DNA of 30,145 nucleotides, taken from NCBI GenBank assembly GCA_032718475.1, contig JAUCBJ010003146.1:1-30145 (forward strand), given 5' to 3'. The position numbers were made by a program, and so were the translations under genes. Within the stretch, counting starts at the first letter, position 1, and each line of letters begins with the position of its first letter. The notes beneath the pieces are model-generated. The model searched no databases and was not told the DNA's origin. It was given only the letters and a program-made list of their open reading frames with translations. Shown here piece after piece: positions 19,378 to 28,015 of the stretch. The DNA is from Nemertoderma westbladi. Its lineage: Eukaryota > Xenacoelomorpha > Nemertodermatida > Nemertodermatidae.

Positions 19378-19383
19378 AATAAA
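19378..19383 (+). terminator. Candidate poly-A signal for the transposon transcript
   Basis: AATAAA 137 bases after the ORF2 stop. A second AATAAA (19237-19242) overlaps the stop codon itself. Confidence 0.5.
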
Positions 19384-19542
19384 AGAGTAATACTAATAAT
19401 ATCCAAATTTTAACAATACCAAAAGTTACGAAAATGGAATCAATATTGTAATTCAAGGGGATTATTTCTTTCGAAATACGATTTTAAAATTTTCGTTTAT
19501 ATTGAAATAAATATCGCCTCAGAGTGAAACAATAAAACTGTA

Positions 19543-19602
19543 TTTTGACAAACTGGTGTTTACTAGAAAACTTTTCATTATTATTTTGACGAACTGGCGT
19601 AT
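19543..19602. repeat. Right subterminal repeats of the transposon
   Basis: TTTTGACAAACTGGTGTT (19543-19560) and TTTTGACGAACTGGCGTAT (19584-19602), the same motif as the TIR but in forward orientation, opposite to the right TIR. Confidence 0.85.
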
Positions 19603-19793
19603 AACCAGTATGACGAAATAACAAAAATATTCGTGATTATAATAATTTTAGATAGATAGAGCGTTTCAAATTACCCCATTGTGCCAATTTTTAAGTGTTC
19701 AAGTGCCTGTACGGAGTCAAAAGGCCAAATATGAAAAACCAATTTTCTGTAAACGCAATTTATGGCAGAAATATAATTTTGCAAAAACTGCTG

Positions 19794-19824
19794 ATATGCC
19801 AGTTCGTCAAAAGTTCGTCGAATT
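19794..19824 (-). repeat. Right TIR of the 5.1-kb transposon
   Basis: Complement of 14727-14757 with one mismatch. It ends CGTCGAATT; the AATT is also present outside the left CGACG. Confidence 0.9.
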
Positions 19825-19979
19825 GATAGCTAGCACTTCTTCTATAATATTTATAAAAAAATTTGATAGTTTAAAAAATATCGTTAATGTGTACCCAAGG
19901 TGTATTAATGCCATTTATTTCCACTTACACTGTACTGCACTGCAATATTGTGCCATTATTCTAAATAAAATGCTCACAA

Positions 19980-20136
19980 TAGTTTTACTCTCAATATTTT
20001 TGCTCTCGATATTTTTACTATCGATATTTTTATTCTCGATATTTTTCAACACTCGATATTTTAACTCGATATTTTTACTCTCGATATTTTTCAACACTCG
20101 ATATTTTTACTTCCGATATTTTTCATTTTCAATATA
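19980..20136 (-). repeat. Short TATCGAG minisatellite, inverted relative to the 3.2-kb array
   Basis: About ten units of ACTCTCGATATTTTT and CAACACTCGATATTTTT, the exact complement of the 15- and 17-bp units at 11355-14600. Its inner edge (complement ...GAGAGTAAAACTATT) matches the inner edge of the big array (GAGAGTAACTATT at 14593-14606), placing equivalent satellite junctions on both sides of the transposon. Confidence 0.92.
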
Positions 20137-20530
20137 ACCGGTGTTACAAGATGAGTTTCAAAGGGAGACGATGCAGACAGGCACAATGAAACTCAATCAA
20201 TCAATCATTATTAATTTCTAAGTGTTGAAGTTTTACTATCAGTGTTATTTATATATTATAATATCTAATATATATAATAATAATTGTGTTATTTATATTA
20301 TATAAGAGTGTTATTTCAGCTGACTGGCGTCAACTGTTCTTTGTTTAAATATTACATGACGTAACTAATATGGTTAGGTTTTTCTCTGTATTGTGTTGGT
20401 TTTACATACCGGTAGGTATTCATTTCTAATTAAATAAATTAAATTTCTTTATAATATCTTTCTCATTTTAAAGTGTTTATATTCCAATAATGTGTTCGAA
20501 TCTCATTAAATTGTTGTTCCATTCCCCCAG
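20137..20530. other. End of the long intron
   Basis: AT-rich, with a CAAT microsatellite at about 20195-20208. It ends with the pyrimidine-rich CATTCCCCCAG acceptor. No other feature seen. Confidence 0.6.
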
Positions 20531-20638
20531 GAAGGCGACGAGGGTGACGGATTGGTAGATGGCGTTGTCAACGACGACCCTAGCTACGGCTCCAACACGA
20601 ACCTTGTAAATAGCCAATCAATTCCCACCTTGTCTTAA
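20531..20638 (+). CDS. SLC35F1/F2-like: SLC35F1/F2-like transporter, terminal coding exon
   Basis: 35 codons plus TAA, phase 0, encoding EGDEGDGLVDGVVNDDPSYG then SNTNLVNSQSIPTLS. It continues the acidic hydrophilic tail of the exon at 4092-4259 (...PDSVTGLADE|EGDEGDGLVDG) in frame. The acceptor is ATTCCCCCAG. GC content is raised relative to the flanks. It is about 16.3 kb from the preceding exon. The call rests on frame, composition and tail character; the tail is not a conserved domain. Confidence 0.72.
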   Translation, partial: EGDEGDGLVDGVVNDDPSYGSNTNLVNSQSIPTLS

Positions 20639-20980
20639 AGGTGTTGGGACGCCCATCCACTATAACAAGATGCGTAACAACGTTATAAAATACATGCCAG
20701 TGCATTCACTACCGCCTATGCTTTATCGACCTCCATCGTAGTCTATACCAGACACAACAAACCTACGTTGCAATGATACGTGAATAATAATTGTGCAACT
20801 CTGTCATCACTGGTCTATTATTGAAAAAACGTAAAAAGTAACGTAACAATGTGTATGAAGTACTCTTTACTCAAATAGACATGATGTTTGAGACGTTATG
20901 TTTACAGTCTTACAGGCGTTCAGCCGCTCTCGAAACTTATGTTTTGTGCGGCGAACGACGCAGCGACTTAGCATATGGGT
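20639..20980 (+). other. Likely 3' UTR / downstream flank of the transporter gene
   Basis: No ORF of note. There is no AATAAA close to the stop; the nearest candidates are ATTAAA at 21235 and AATAAA at 21827, both beyond the CGGT repeat. Confidence 0.45.
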
Positions 20981-20982
20981 AA

Positions 20983-21206
20983 GTCGGTCGGTCGGTCGGT
21001 CGGTCGGTTGGTCGGTCGGTCGGGCGGGCGGGCGGGCGGTCGGTCGGTCGGTCGGTCGGTCGGTCGGTCGGTCGGTCGGTCGGTCGGTCGGTCGGTCGGT
21101 CGGTCGGTCGGTCGGTCGGTCGGTCGGTCGGTCGGTCGGTCGGTCGGTCGGTCGGTCGGTCGGTCGGTCGGTCGGTCGGTCGGTCGGTCGGTCGGTCGGT
21201 CTGTCG
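20983..21206. repeat. (CGGT)n microsatellite
   Basis: More than 50 copies of the tetranucleotide GTCG/CGGT, with one interruption of CGGG units near 21018-21040. It is open in several frames (SVGRSVGR / PTDRPTDR), which explains the ORFs there. Confidence 0.97.
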
Positions 21207-21934
21207 ATCATTCAGTTAATACTTAGAGTCAATCATTAAAGAAATGAAACCTAGCTTCGATACACACGTCGTAAATGTAAAATATAGTTTGACTGCTAAG
21301 AACGTATATTTTTTTACTGCATGCTGCGCTGCATGCTGTGCTGCATGCACAGGCACACAGTAATTCGGCAATATTGATATTTTGTGCTGAGAATCAGAAT
21401 TTTTGTTTGACCACCCATTTATAAGCTATTCATTATATCTTTTTTTATTTTTAAATATTTTAATTATTAACTTTATATTTAGTTTATTTGCTTAGAATCT
21501 TGTGTTAATTTTGTAAATAATTTACCATTTAAACGCGAGTCTGCTTTATATTAAGTAATTATGTGATTTTATTGTTTCGTAAATTTATGTTATTTATTTT
21601 GTTCCGGACAAAACCATTAGTTTATGCACCAGAGAGAGGCGTTTTTGCAACCACATTTTTGTGTTTTCAAACCGGTAAATATTATTAAAACCCTACAAGG
21701 GTAGCAGTTTTCGGATTATTTAATGAACGTGCAGTTTATTTTATGGTTGGAGAGAATTTTTTTATATCATAATATTATTATGAATTCGTAATATTATTAT
21801 ACTTCATAACTTAAAGAGTAGACTGAAATAAAAAAGTAAAGTTTTCTTCAGCCTTTTAGGCCAGGGATTACGCACAAAATCTGATGACTTATTTTCAGTT
21901 AATTTTTGTTTGTTTATTCAACAAAATCGCAGAT
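21207..21934. other. Intergenic or 3' flanking AT-rich DNA
   Basis: A short CTGCATGCTG repeat at 21318-21348, candidate poly-A signals at 21235 and 21827, and nothing else recognisable. Confidence 0.5.
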
Positions 21935-22167
21935 AGGGGGGGAAACTGGACGCAAGAAAATCCCCCTCCAGGGGAAATTCGACGCAAATATCAGCTGATT
22001 ATTCTCAAAAATAAAGCTGTAACCTGTTCTAATGTGTTTAGTTTATTGTTTTGGTTGAAATAACGTGCCACTGTAACCTGCTCCTTTCCCTAAATTGAGA
22101 ATTTAACATTGAGGCGGGATATTAATTTGCCAAGGCGGGTTTTGCGTCCAGTCCCCCCCCCCCCCCT
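21935..22167. mobile_element. Small inverted-repeat element with poly-G/poly-C ends
   Basis: The left arm, GGGGGGGAAACTGGACGCAA (about 21936-21955), is complementary to the right arm, TTTTGCGTCCAGTCCCCCCC (22139-22158 and the rest of the C run). The body is about 230 bp, non-coding, and contains further GACGCAA-like motifs. AAAATCG occurs just outside both ends (21923-21929 and 22174-22180), but not directly abutting. Looks like a MITE. Confidence 0.6.
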
Positions 22168-23100
22168 GTCTCCAAAATCGAACCCTCAAATCTCTAAATC
22201 TGATTCATCTCCATCAGTTTAATTTGTACCAGCTTCTTTAAAAAAAACACTGACAAACTAAAATTAAAACACTAAAATTCACTGACATTCCCGTAATTTA
22301 AAAGTCTTTTTAGAGCACTTTTAGTGGAAACATGAAAAATAATGGTTGGGGTTGATTAGGTGCAGTTAGCTGAGTGTGAGCCCGTCATAGTAGAAAGGCA
22401 GTATGTTAGGCAGTAAGTCGGTACATTCAATTATCACATAGTAAAAAGGGACCAAGTGCGACCGGGTGATATACCTACAAGTTTTACATAATTACCAGTG
22501 ATCTGCCGACATAATAAATTGTTACTGAAGTAGAAAATTTAATTTAGCATAATCATGGTCTTTGTCGTTAGCGTGGTCATAATTAGAATTAAATTTCCTT
22601 CCAGTTACATTATGTACCAAAAAAATATAAGCATTTAATTGAATTTCAACAACAAAAACTTTCAATGCATTTATCCAAAATGTGTTTTTTATTGGCCCTT
22701 TCTACTGTGAGCATCCATCTCCAATGAGTGTGGAGTTGAGGCCTATTCCTTCCCAATAGCTTTAGTTTATCAAAGCTATCTGTATTAAATATTAGTAGGA
22801 TTAATTAGTTTATTGATTCCAGGATGTACCTACTGTATGTTTGGATAAAGTAGAACACAAGCAGTGCATCGCAGTATTGCGTGCCTATACTTTTCACTTT
22901 CTCAATTCATTATCGCCATTGAGCAAATTATTTTGGTTTCCTAAACAAAATTTATAGATTTTCTAAATTTTTTCTAATCGTTTAGAAAATTTTCACAGTG
23001 ATCATTTTGAAAAAAAAACTTGTAAACTCCCAAAAGATCTAATGGTATAATCGAGAACACCGTATCTACTCTAGTTCTCGAGAAATTCAATGTAAAAGGG
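22168..23100. other. Intergenic, nothing recognised
   Basis: AT-rich sequence without a supported gene, RNA or repeat. Short resemblances between 22388-22460 and the complement of 22690-22710 (AGTAGAAAGG) are too small to call. Confidence 0.45.
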
Positions 23101-23178
23101 CCGTATAATACTGTATAGGCCTAGTGTTACAAAAGACCGTAAGTGCAATACAAAAGACCTCAACAACTTAAATTTATG

Positions 23179-23216
23179 CAAAAAACCGTAAGTCACAAGA
23201 CTTGCGGTTTTTTGTC
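23179..23216. repeat. Hairpin repeat, copy 1
   Basis: AAAAAACCGTAAGTCACAAG followed by ACTTGCGGTTTTTTGTC forms a near-perfect hairpin. A related hairpin is at 24018-24057 and a half copy (GACTTGCGGTGTTTTATCAT) at about 23312-23331. Confidence 0.7.
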
Positions 23217-23339
23217 ATTGCATAGATAATAAGACAACGCACATATTTTTATTTATATTTTTATTGAAATTTGTTTCTTTTGACTTACTATGTATTTGCA
23301 GAAAAGGACGGTGACTTGCGGTGTTTTATCATCATTTCT

Positions 23340-23860
23340 GTATGCTACGGAATTAGAGGAGAATTTAATGAGGATTTCAAATCTGAACATATGTCATTAC
23401 GAGATATGTTTATATGAGAAGCTCTGATAGGAGAAAGCTTGTAATTAAGTTATTAATTCCATTAGTCACCTGAGGTGAACCCACCCTACCCTAACTGTTT
23501 AGTATGATAATTCCTTCTTTAAGTGCGAGATCGCGTTTAGTTTTCGAGTTGTCACTGTCTCTCCATGTCTGCCTGTCTGACCCTCAAAATTGAAGTTTAG
23601 ACAGACAGCCAGAGCCAGACCAGTCAGACAGACTAGATTGTACCGAACATAAATATTGACATTGGAAATTAATTCACGGACTTCGAATACGCCATAATGA
23701 AAATTATACTGTATCTCTGTGGCGAGCTGGAAGATTTAAACTTTGAAGACAATTTTCTAGGAAAGAGATTTTTTTTCACGCAACAAACACTACTTCTCTG
23801 CCAATTCCTGACCCGTTTTTTAATTTTCGCTCATACAGTATGATAGGTAATTTCTTAAGG
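23340..23860 (+). repeat. Dispersed repeat family, copy A
   Basis: Aligns in inverted orientation with 26300-26640. Shared landmarks in order are AGAATTTAATGAGGATT, TTCGAG-T-TCACTGT, GTCTG-C-GTC, AGACTAGATT, GACAT-GGAAAT and TTTAAACTTTGAAG. The copies are diverged and of unknown class. No coding potential. Confidence 0.65.
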
Positions 23861-24017
23861 TTCGATAAATTTCGGGCAGTTTTTTTAATTTCATAATATT
23901 TCTCAGTTCCCAAGCTTTCTTGTTTATTGAACCACTTTCGAGTTATTTACAAATTAAAAAACCGCAGGGTGGGGTGGTTGCAGCCGCCCATAATGTATTC
24001 ATTAAATTTACACAGTT

Positions 24018-24057
24018 CAAAAACACCGCAACTGACAGACTTGTGGTGTTTTGTCGT
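24018..24057. repeat. Hairpin repeat, copy 2
   Basis: AAAAACACCGCAACTGACAG followed by ACTTGTGGTGTTTTGTCGTT; same architecture and sequence as the hairpin at 23179-23216. Confidence 0.7.
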
Positions 24058-24105
24058 TGTGACATTTGTTTTTGCATTGTACTGTATCGAATGTATTTAC
24101 ATACA

Positions 24106-24228
24106 ACATGTCCTGGAATATAGTGTCGTTATTCAGGTACCTGGACCCCCCCCCCCCCCCCCCCCCAAAAAAAAATTTTTCTACAAATCTTAATGAGATT
24201 GCATGAAATTTGAAACACAGATAGTTTA
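24106..24228 (+). repeat. Poly-C-centred dispersed repeat, copy 1
   Basis: ACATGTCCTGGAATATAGTG, then a C homopolymer (about 24147-24166), then ATTTTTCTACAAATCTTAAT and GAAATTTGAAACACAGATAG. The same order of blocks recurs inverted at 27203-27318 and partly at 30041-30115. Confidence 0.85.
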
Positions 24229-24361
24229 TTTTTATGTTTATAGATTGTGTATTTATTTAATAGAATAAATGGCCTGCAGCGGAAACAAATACATGAGTAG
24301 TAATGGTTTGCCACTCTTGGCGACAGTTGGTCCCACTTCGCACCTTGGGTGTTAAGTAGGT

Positions 24362-24436
24362 CATTAATTAATTAAACAATTAATTAATTGGTCGATTAAA
24401 CAATTAATTAATTGTTTAATCAATCGATTTGTATCA
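24362..24436. repeat. AATTAATT palindromic repeat, copy 1
   Basis: Interlocking palindromes of CAATTAATTAATTG ending in ATCGATTTGTA. The sequence CAATTAATTAATTGTTTAAT then AATCGATTTGTA recurs at 25239-25274, at the switch point of the minisatellite. Confidence 0.8.
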
Positions 24437-25120
24437 AATAATGTTGCCAAAGGCAATTTAATTTGACACAAATCAATCATATAGGGACGCGAGATGAATA
24501 AATTGTACTACAATAGATGAAATATACAATACAATAGGCACTGTGCAATACAATATACAGTACATTTGTATTATTTTTGCCGTACAATAGGTAAAGGTAG
24601 AATGAAATATAAAGACGCGATCGGGGCCCAAAACATAAATTAGCCTCACACGAAAATAAAATGGGCCAGTTTGGCCCTGGTTCAATCCCTCAATAATCTG
24701 TGGCCGTTTGGGCTCTTATTAGACGTAGCATGACTAATCCCACCATTGAATCCTATGTTGAGTTAAACCATTGTCAATTCGCCTAAGAAAATTATAATAA
24801 ACATCTGGTCTTGCAATAGATTATTCTTCTTTCACAACTCCATTCTAGCCTCCCTCTATAATAACCCCCATTCACCGCATTCCCATTATTTATTCAAGAA
24901 ATTATATGTTTTTTATAATATATTTTGGAAAATTAGCCGACTAAGTCATAATTTTTAAAACTTTAAATAAGGGTGGAGTTATTTTATAAACTTAAGAAGA
25001 GTGAATCAATGGAGGCAACATGAAGTCTAATCTCTTGCCCTTTACTCATAAGACCGCACATTAACTCCCAAGGTTGCATACTATCACTATAGCTGGGAGA
25101 GTCAAAGCTAGTGTACAGGA
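24437..25120. other. Intergenic, nothing recognised
   Basis: No supported feature. One isolated B-box-like string (GGTTCAATCCC near 24680) lacks a matching A box. Confidence 0.5.
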
Positions 25121-25231
25121 ATGAGGAAGTGAGGGAAGTGAGGGAAGTGAGGGAGTGAGGGAGTGAGGGAAGTGAGGGAGTGAGGCAGTGAGGGAAGTGA
25201 GGGAAGTGGGGAAGTGAGGCATAGTGAGGCA
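25121..25231 (-). repeat. CTTCCCTCA minisatellite, inverted part
   Basis: About twelve units of GGGAAGTGA/GGGAGTGA, i.e. the complement of the array that follows. Confidence 0.95.
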
Positions 25232-25272
25232 TAGTCGACCAATTAATTAATTGTTTAATTAATCGATTTGTA
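25232..25272. repeat. Palindromic spacer at the strand switch, AATTAATT copy 2
   Basis: GTCGACCAATTAATTAATTG and then TTTAATTAATCGATTTGTA. It separates the two opposite orientations of the minisatellite and copies 24385-24430. Confidence 0.85.
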
Positions 25273-25908
25273 CACTTCCCTCACTGCCTCACTTCCCTCA
25301 CCTCCCTCACTTCCCTCACTTCCCTCACTTCCCTCACTTCCCTCACTTCCCTCACTGCCTCACTCCCTCACTTCCCTCACTTCCCTCACTTCCCTCACTT
25401 CCCTCACTTCCCTCACTTCCCTCACTTCCCTCACTTCCCTCACCTCCCTCACTTCCCTCACTTCCCTCACTTCCCTCACTTCCCTCACTTCCCTCACTTC
25501 CCTCACTGCCTCACTTCCCTCACTGCCTCACTTCCCTCACTGCCTCACTCCCTCACTTCCCTCACTTCCCTCACTTCCCTCACTTCCCTCACTGCCTCAC
25601 TTCCCTCACTGCCTCACTTCCCTCACTGCCTCACTCCCTCACTTCCCTCACTTCCCTCACTTCCCTCACTTCCCTCACTTCCCTCACTTCCCTCACTTCC
25701 CTCACTTCCCTCACCTCCCTCACTTCCCTCACTTCCCTCACTTCCCTCACTTCCCTCACTGCCTCACTTCCCCCACTTCCCTCACTTCCCTCACTGCCTC
25801 ACTTCCCTCACTGCCTCACTTCCCTCACTGCCTCACTTCCCTCACTTCCCTCACTTCCCTCACTTCCCTCACTTCCCTCACTGCCTCACTTCCCTCACTT
25901 CCCCAACT
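25273..25908 (+). repeat. CTTCCCTCA minisatellite, main part
   Basis: About 70 units of a 9-bp CTTCCCTCA repeat, with CTGCCTCA and CTCCCTCA variants that recur in a regular order, giving higher-order copies. Because the unit is 9 bp and has no stop codon it makes a spurious 230-codon ORF (SLPSLPSLT). Confidence 0.97.
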
Positions 25909-26004
25909 GTATGGAAGGCCAAATAGCCTTTATACTGTAGTAAAATTTGAAAATTTGTAGCCTCCCCCTAGCGGCTGGCGGAGGAATTAAAGATTTCACT
26001 AAAA

Positions 26005-26300
26005 TTGCTACTAGTCCCTCAATTTTGATCCAAATGTCTTGAAACCAACTTTTTTGGACTCAGCGTGATCGACTCTACAAAAGTTATCTTATAGAATTTT
26101 TAATTAGCCATTTTTATTTTAATTAATTAATTAAATTAATTAATTATCATATTTTTAATTAAAATTGGCTAATTATAAAAAATGGTAATATTTATCAAAA
26201 TTCCATAAGATAACTTTTAAAAAGCTTCCAAAGCTCGTTCGAATGAGCCATAAACGAAGAAAATTGGTTGAAAAATAACGGAGGAGTAGTAATTTGAAAA
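26005..26300. repeat. Long imperfect palindrome (hairpin element)
   Basis: AAAAGTTATCTTATAGAATT (from about 26077) is inverted at 26192-26211. AATTAGCCA (26102) is inverted at about 26166. The centre is TTAATTAATTAATTAAATTAATTAATT. The outer arms also pair (AAATTGCTACTAGTCCCTCA against the complement of 26278-26298), with more divergence. The right arm continues into repeat copy B. Confidence 0.7.
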
Positions 26301-26640
26301 TGAAAAATGTCATTCCGAGAAAATGCCCTTCAAAGTTTAAACCGTCCCTCCAAAACTGGCTGTCTGCGTTCTGGTTGGTTAATTATTTCTGGCACGAAGG
26401 ATGCACACCAACGAGCTAAAATGTTCATTACGGTTGTTTTCGGGGTCGCTGATTTCATTTCCGATGTCAGTTTTAATTTTTGGTGGAATCTAGTCTATTT
26501 GTCTGTCTGTCGGTCTTCTGTCTTTCTTACAATTTGACGGACAGACCGTCATACAGAAAAACAGTGATAGCTCGAGAACTGAAAGAGGTCTCACTAAGCG
26601 GATTTCAGATTTTTAATCCTCATTAAATTCTGCTCTAGGT
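26300..26640 (-). repeat. Dispersed repeat family, copy B
   Basis: Inverted relative of 23340-23860, with the same landmarks in order on the minus strand (AGAATTTAATGAGGATT at about 26634-26618, TTTAAACTTTGAAG at about 26343-26330). The ORF here shares no family resemblance and is probably chance. Confidence 0.65.
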
Positions 26641-27202
26641 AAAATAAAGAAACAACAATTTGAAAATTTTCCTGAGGGGGGTATACCCCCCCTTAAGAGA
26701 CCATTTCGACCATAAAATTCGTACAGGTCCCGTACTTTACCTAGCAATGTCCCATGCTTTACCACACACACCATACTGTAAAAAATTAGCAATGTAGCAA
26801 TTCGTCTTATATTTATATTTAAGCTTAATAATACAGCTTTATCCTAAACATCAACTCAACACCGTACCTGAGCACAATTCGCTAAACTTTAGAATTGAAA
26901 TCATAAAATAAAAAAAACCATTTCGTACGAATCCGTACTTTACCTTAATTGGACAAGCTGGTGTTTTCTCAAAAGTGACCAAGTCCCGCCATAATCTTCG
27001 CGAAATCAAAGCTGATATTCGAAAGTTCAATCCAAGCACAATTTTGTTCACATACAGTATGTGCTGTGGATAACATTGTACAGGCAATCAAAGTTCAAAA
27101 TTGTGTACGAAAGTCCCGTACTTTACTTTGGAATGAGCCTATAGCTAAAGAATGAAAACAAAAATAAAAATTCTGGCTTAGCCAGTCAGTGGTCGGGAGG
27201 TG
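26641..27202. other. Non-coding with three TCCCGTACTTTACC motifs
   Basis: GTCCCGTACTTTACCTAG near 26728, ATCCGTACTTTACCTTA near 26931 and AGTCCCGTACTTTACTTTG near 27110, spaced about 190 bp apart, each preceded by GTAC(A/G). They look like direct repeat remnants. There is also a GGGGGG/CCCCCC hairpin at about 26677-26692. Confidence 0.55.
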
Positions 27203-27318
27203 AAACTATCTCTGTTTCAAGTTTCATGCAATCTCATTACGATTTGTAGAAAAATTAGGGGGGGGGGGGGGGGGTGGGGCGTGTCACTGAATTATGACAC
27301 TATATTCTGGGACATGGT
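27203..27318 (-). repeat. Poly-C-centred dispersed repeat, copy 2 (inverted)
   Basis: Complement of the 24106-24228 copy: AAACTATCTCTGTTTCAAGT, ATTACGATTTGTAGAAAAAT, a G run, then ATGACACTATATTCTGGGAC. Confidence 0.85.
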
Positions 27319-27601
27319 GTAATAATGTTATTCCCCATTACAAACTGTTTAAAATAACAATACAATGGTGGGCTATGTAAAAAAATATCCGAATTCGCCC
27401 TAGGGAAAATAACCAGTTATTAATCCTATCCCGCTTTTGGTAGCTTAGTTACAGCCAATCAATTAGAATATAATAATAAAATATAAAATATTCGCATATT
27501 AATACTGTAGGTTCCAGCCACTACATAGCTACCATGGTTACAATTCACAACCACTTTGTTTAGAACTTATTACAGAATTGTTGCCGAAAGGTATGATCCC
27601 G
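27319..27601. other. Intergenic, nothing recognised
   Basis: AT-rich sequence without a supported feature. Confidence 0.5.
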
Positions 27602-27604
27602 TAA

Positions 27605-27781
27605 GGCCGCGTTCACACTACCGAGTCAAAGTCAAAAGAAAATAAACATAGCTAGCTAAATAATAATACATTATATATAGGCCTAATATAATACATAATG
27701 GCGTTCTAGAAAAAAAATAATTTATTGTTATTCTTTTTACATTTTGTCTTTTGACTTTGACTCGGTAGTGTGAACACGGCC
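27605..27781. mobile_element. Harbinger-like MITE with TAA target duplication
   Basis: Left end GGCCGCGTTCACACTACCGA; right end complement GGCCGTGTTCACACTACCGA. The TIRs extend about 37 bp (through GTCAAAGTCAAAAGA) with one or two mismatches. TAA flanks both ends (27602-27604, 27782-27784). A 3-bp TAA/TTA duplication and GGCC-type ends are characteristic of PIF/Harbinger MITEs. The internal sequence is about 100 bp, AT-rich and non-coding. Confidence 0.88.
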
Positions 27782-27784
27782 TAA

Positions 27785-28015
27785 GACAGCGACAAGTGTA
27801 CAGATGCCTAGCATACGTAGGAGGTAGTTATGTATAGTAAATCTGGAACCGATTTTAAAGATTGAGACCTGATAATATGAAGAGAGTTCTAAAAATTCAC
27901 ATTTGATACAATTACTCCTTCAATGGGCACTACTACAGTATGTGTACCCATGACCGGGATATTTCTGTAGTAGCTAGTTTTTGCTACTTTATTTTTTTTA
28001 ATGTTCTATGTCATA
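27785..28015. other. Intergenic, nothing recognised
   Basis: A short inverted repeat (CTACTACAGTATG ... CTGTAGTAGCTAG, about 27931-27977), otherwise featureless. Confidence 0.45.

Larger units (their letters stand above)
14727..19824 (+). mobile_element. 5.1-kb DNA transposon with 31-bp TIRs, two ORFs
   Basis: The segment 14727-14757 is the reverse complement of 19794-19824 with one mismatch in 31. The outermost AATT is palindromic and could be a 4-bp target duplication instead of TIR. Variants of TTTTGACGAACTGGCGTAT recur inside both ends: forward at 14739, 14818, 14907, 19543 and 19584; inverted at 14943 and 19796. Between them lie ORF1 (15217-17232) and ORF2 (17229-19241), both plus strand and intact, with a poly-A signal at 19378. 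Everything needed for an autonomous cut-and-paste element seems present. It sits in the last intron of the SLC35F-like gene in the same orientation. I could not assign a named superfamily. Confidence 0.9.

Noticed and set aside
19679-20137. 152-codon plus-strand ORF
   Set aside because: Runs across the transposon's right TIR into the inverted satellite; half of it is satellite translation.
20867-21239. ORFs of SVGR or PTDR repeats
   Set aside because: Translation of the CGGT microsatellite in several frames on both strands.
24660-24700. Possible tRNA or SINE head (GGTTCAATCCC)
   Set aside because: Matches a B box but no A box at proper distance and no cloverleaf could be drawn.
25232-25272. 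Replication origin or attachment site at the AT palindrome
   Set aside because: Palindromic AT DNA alone is no evidence; a second copy at 24385 points to a simple repeat.
25268-25960. 230-codon ORF of SLPSLPSLT repeats
   Set aside because: Stop-free 9-bp minisatellite; no flanking coding sequence.
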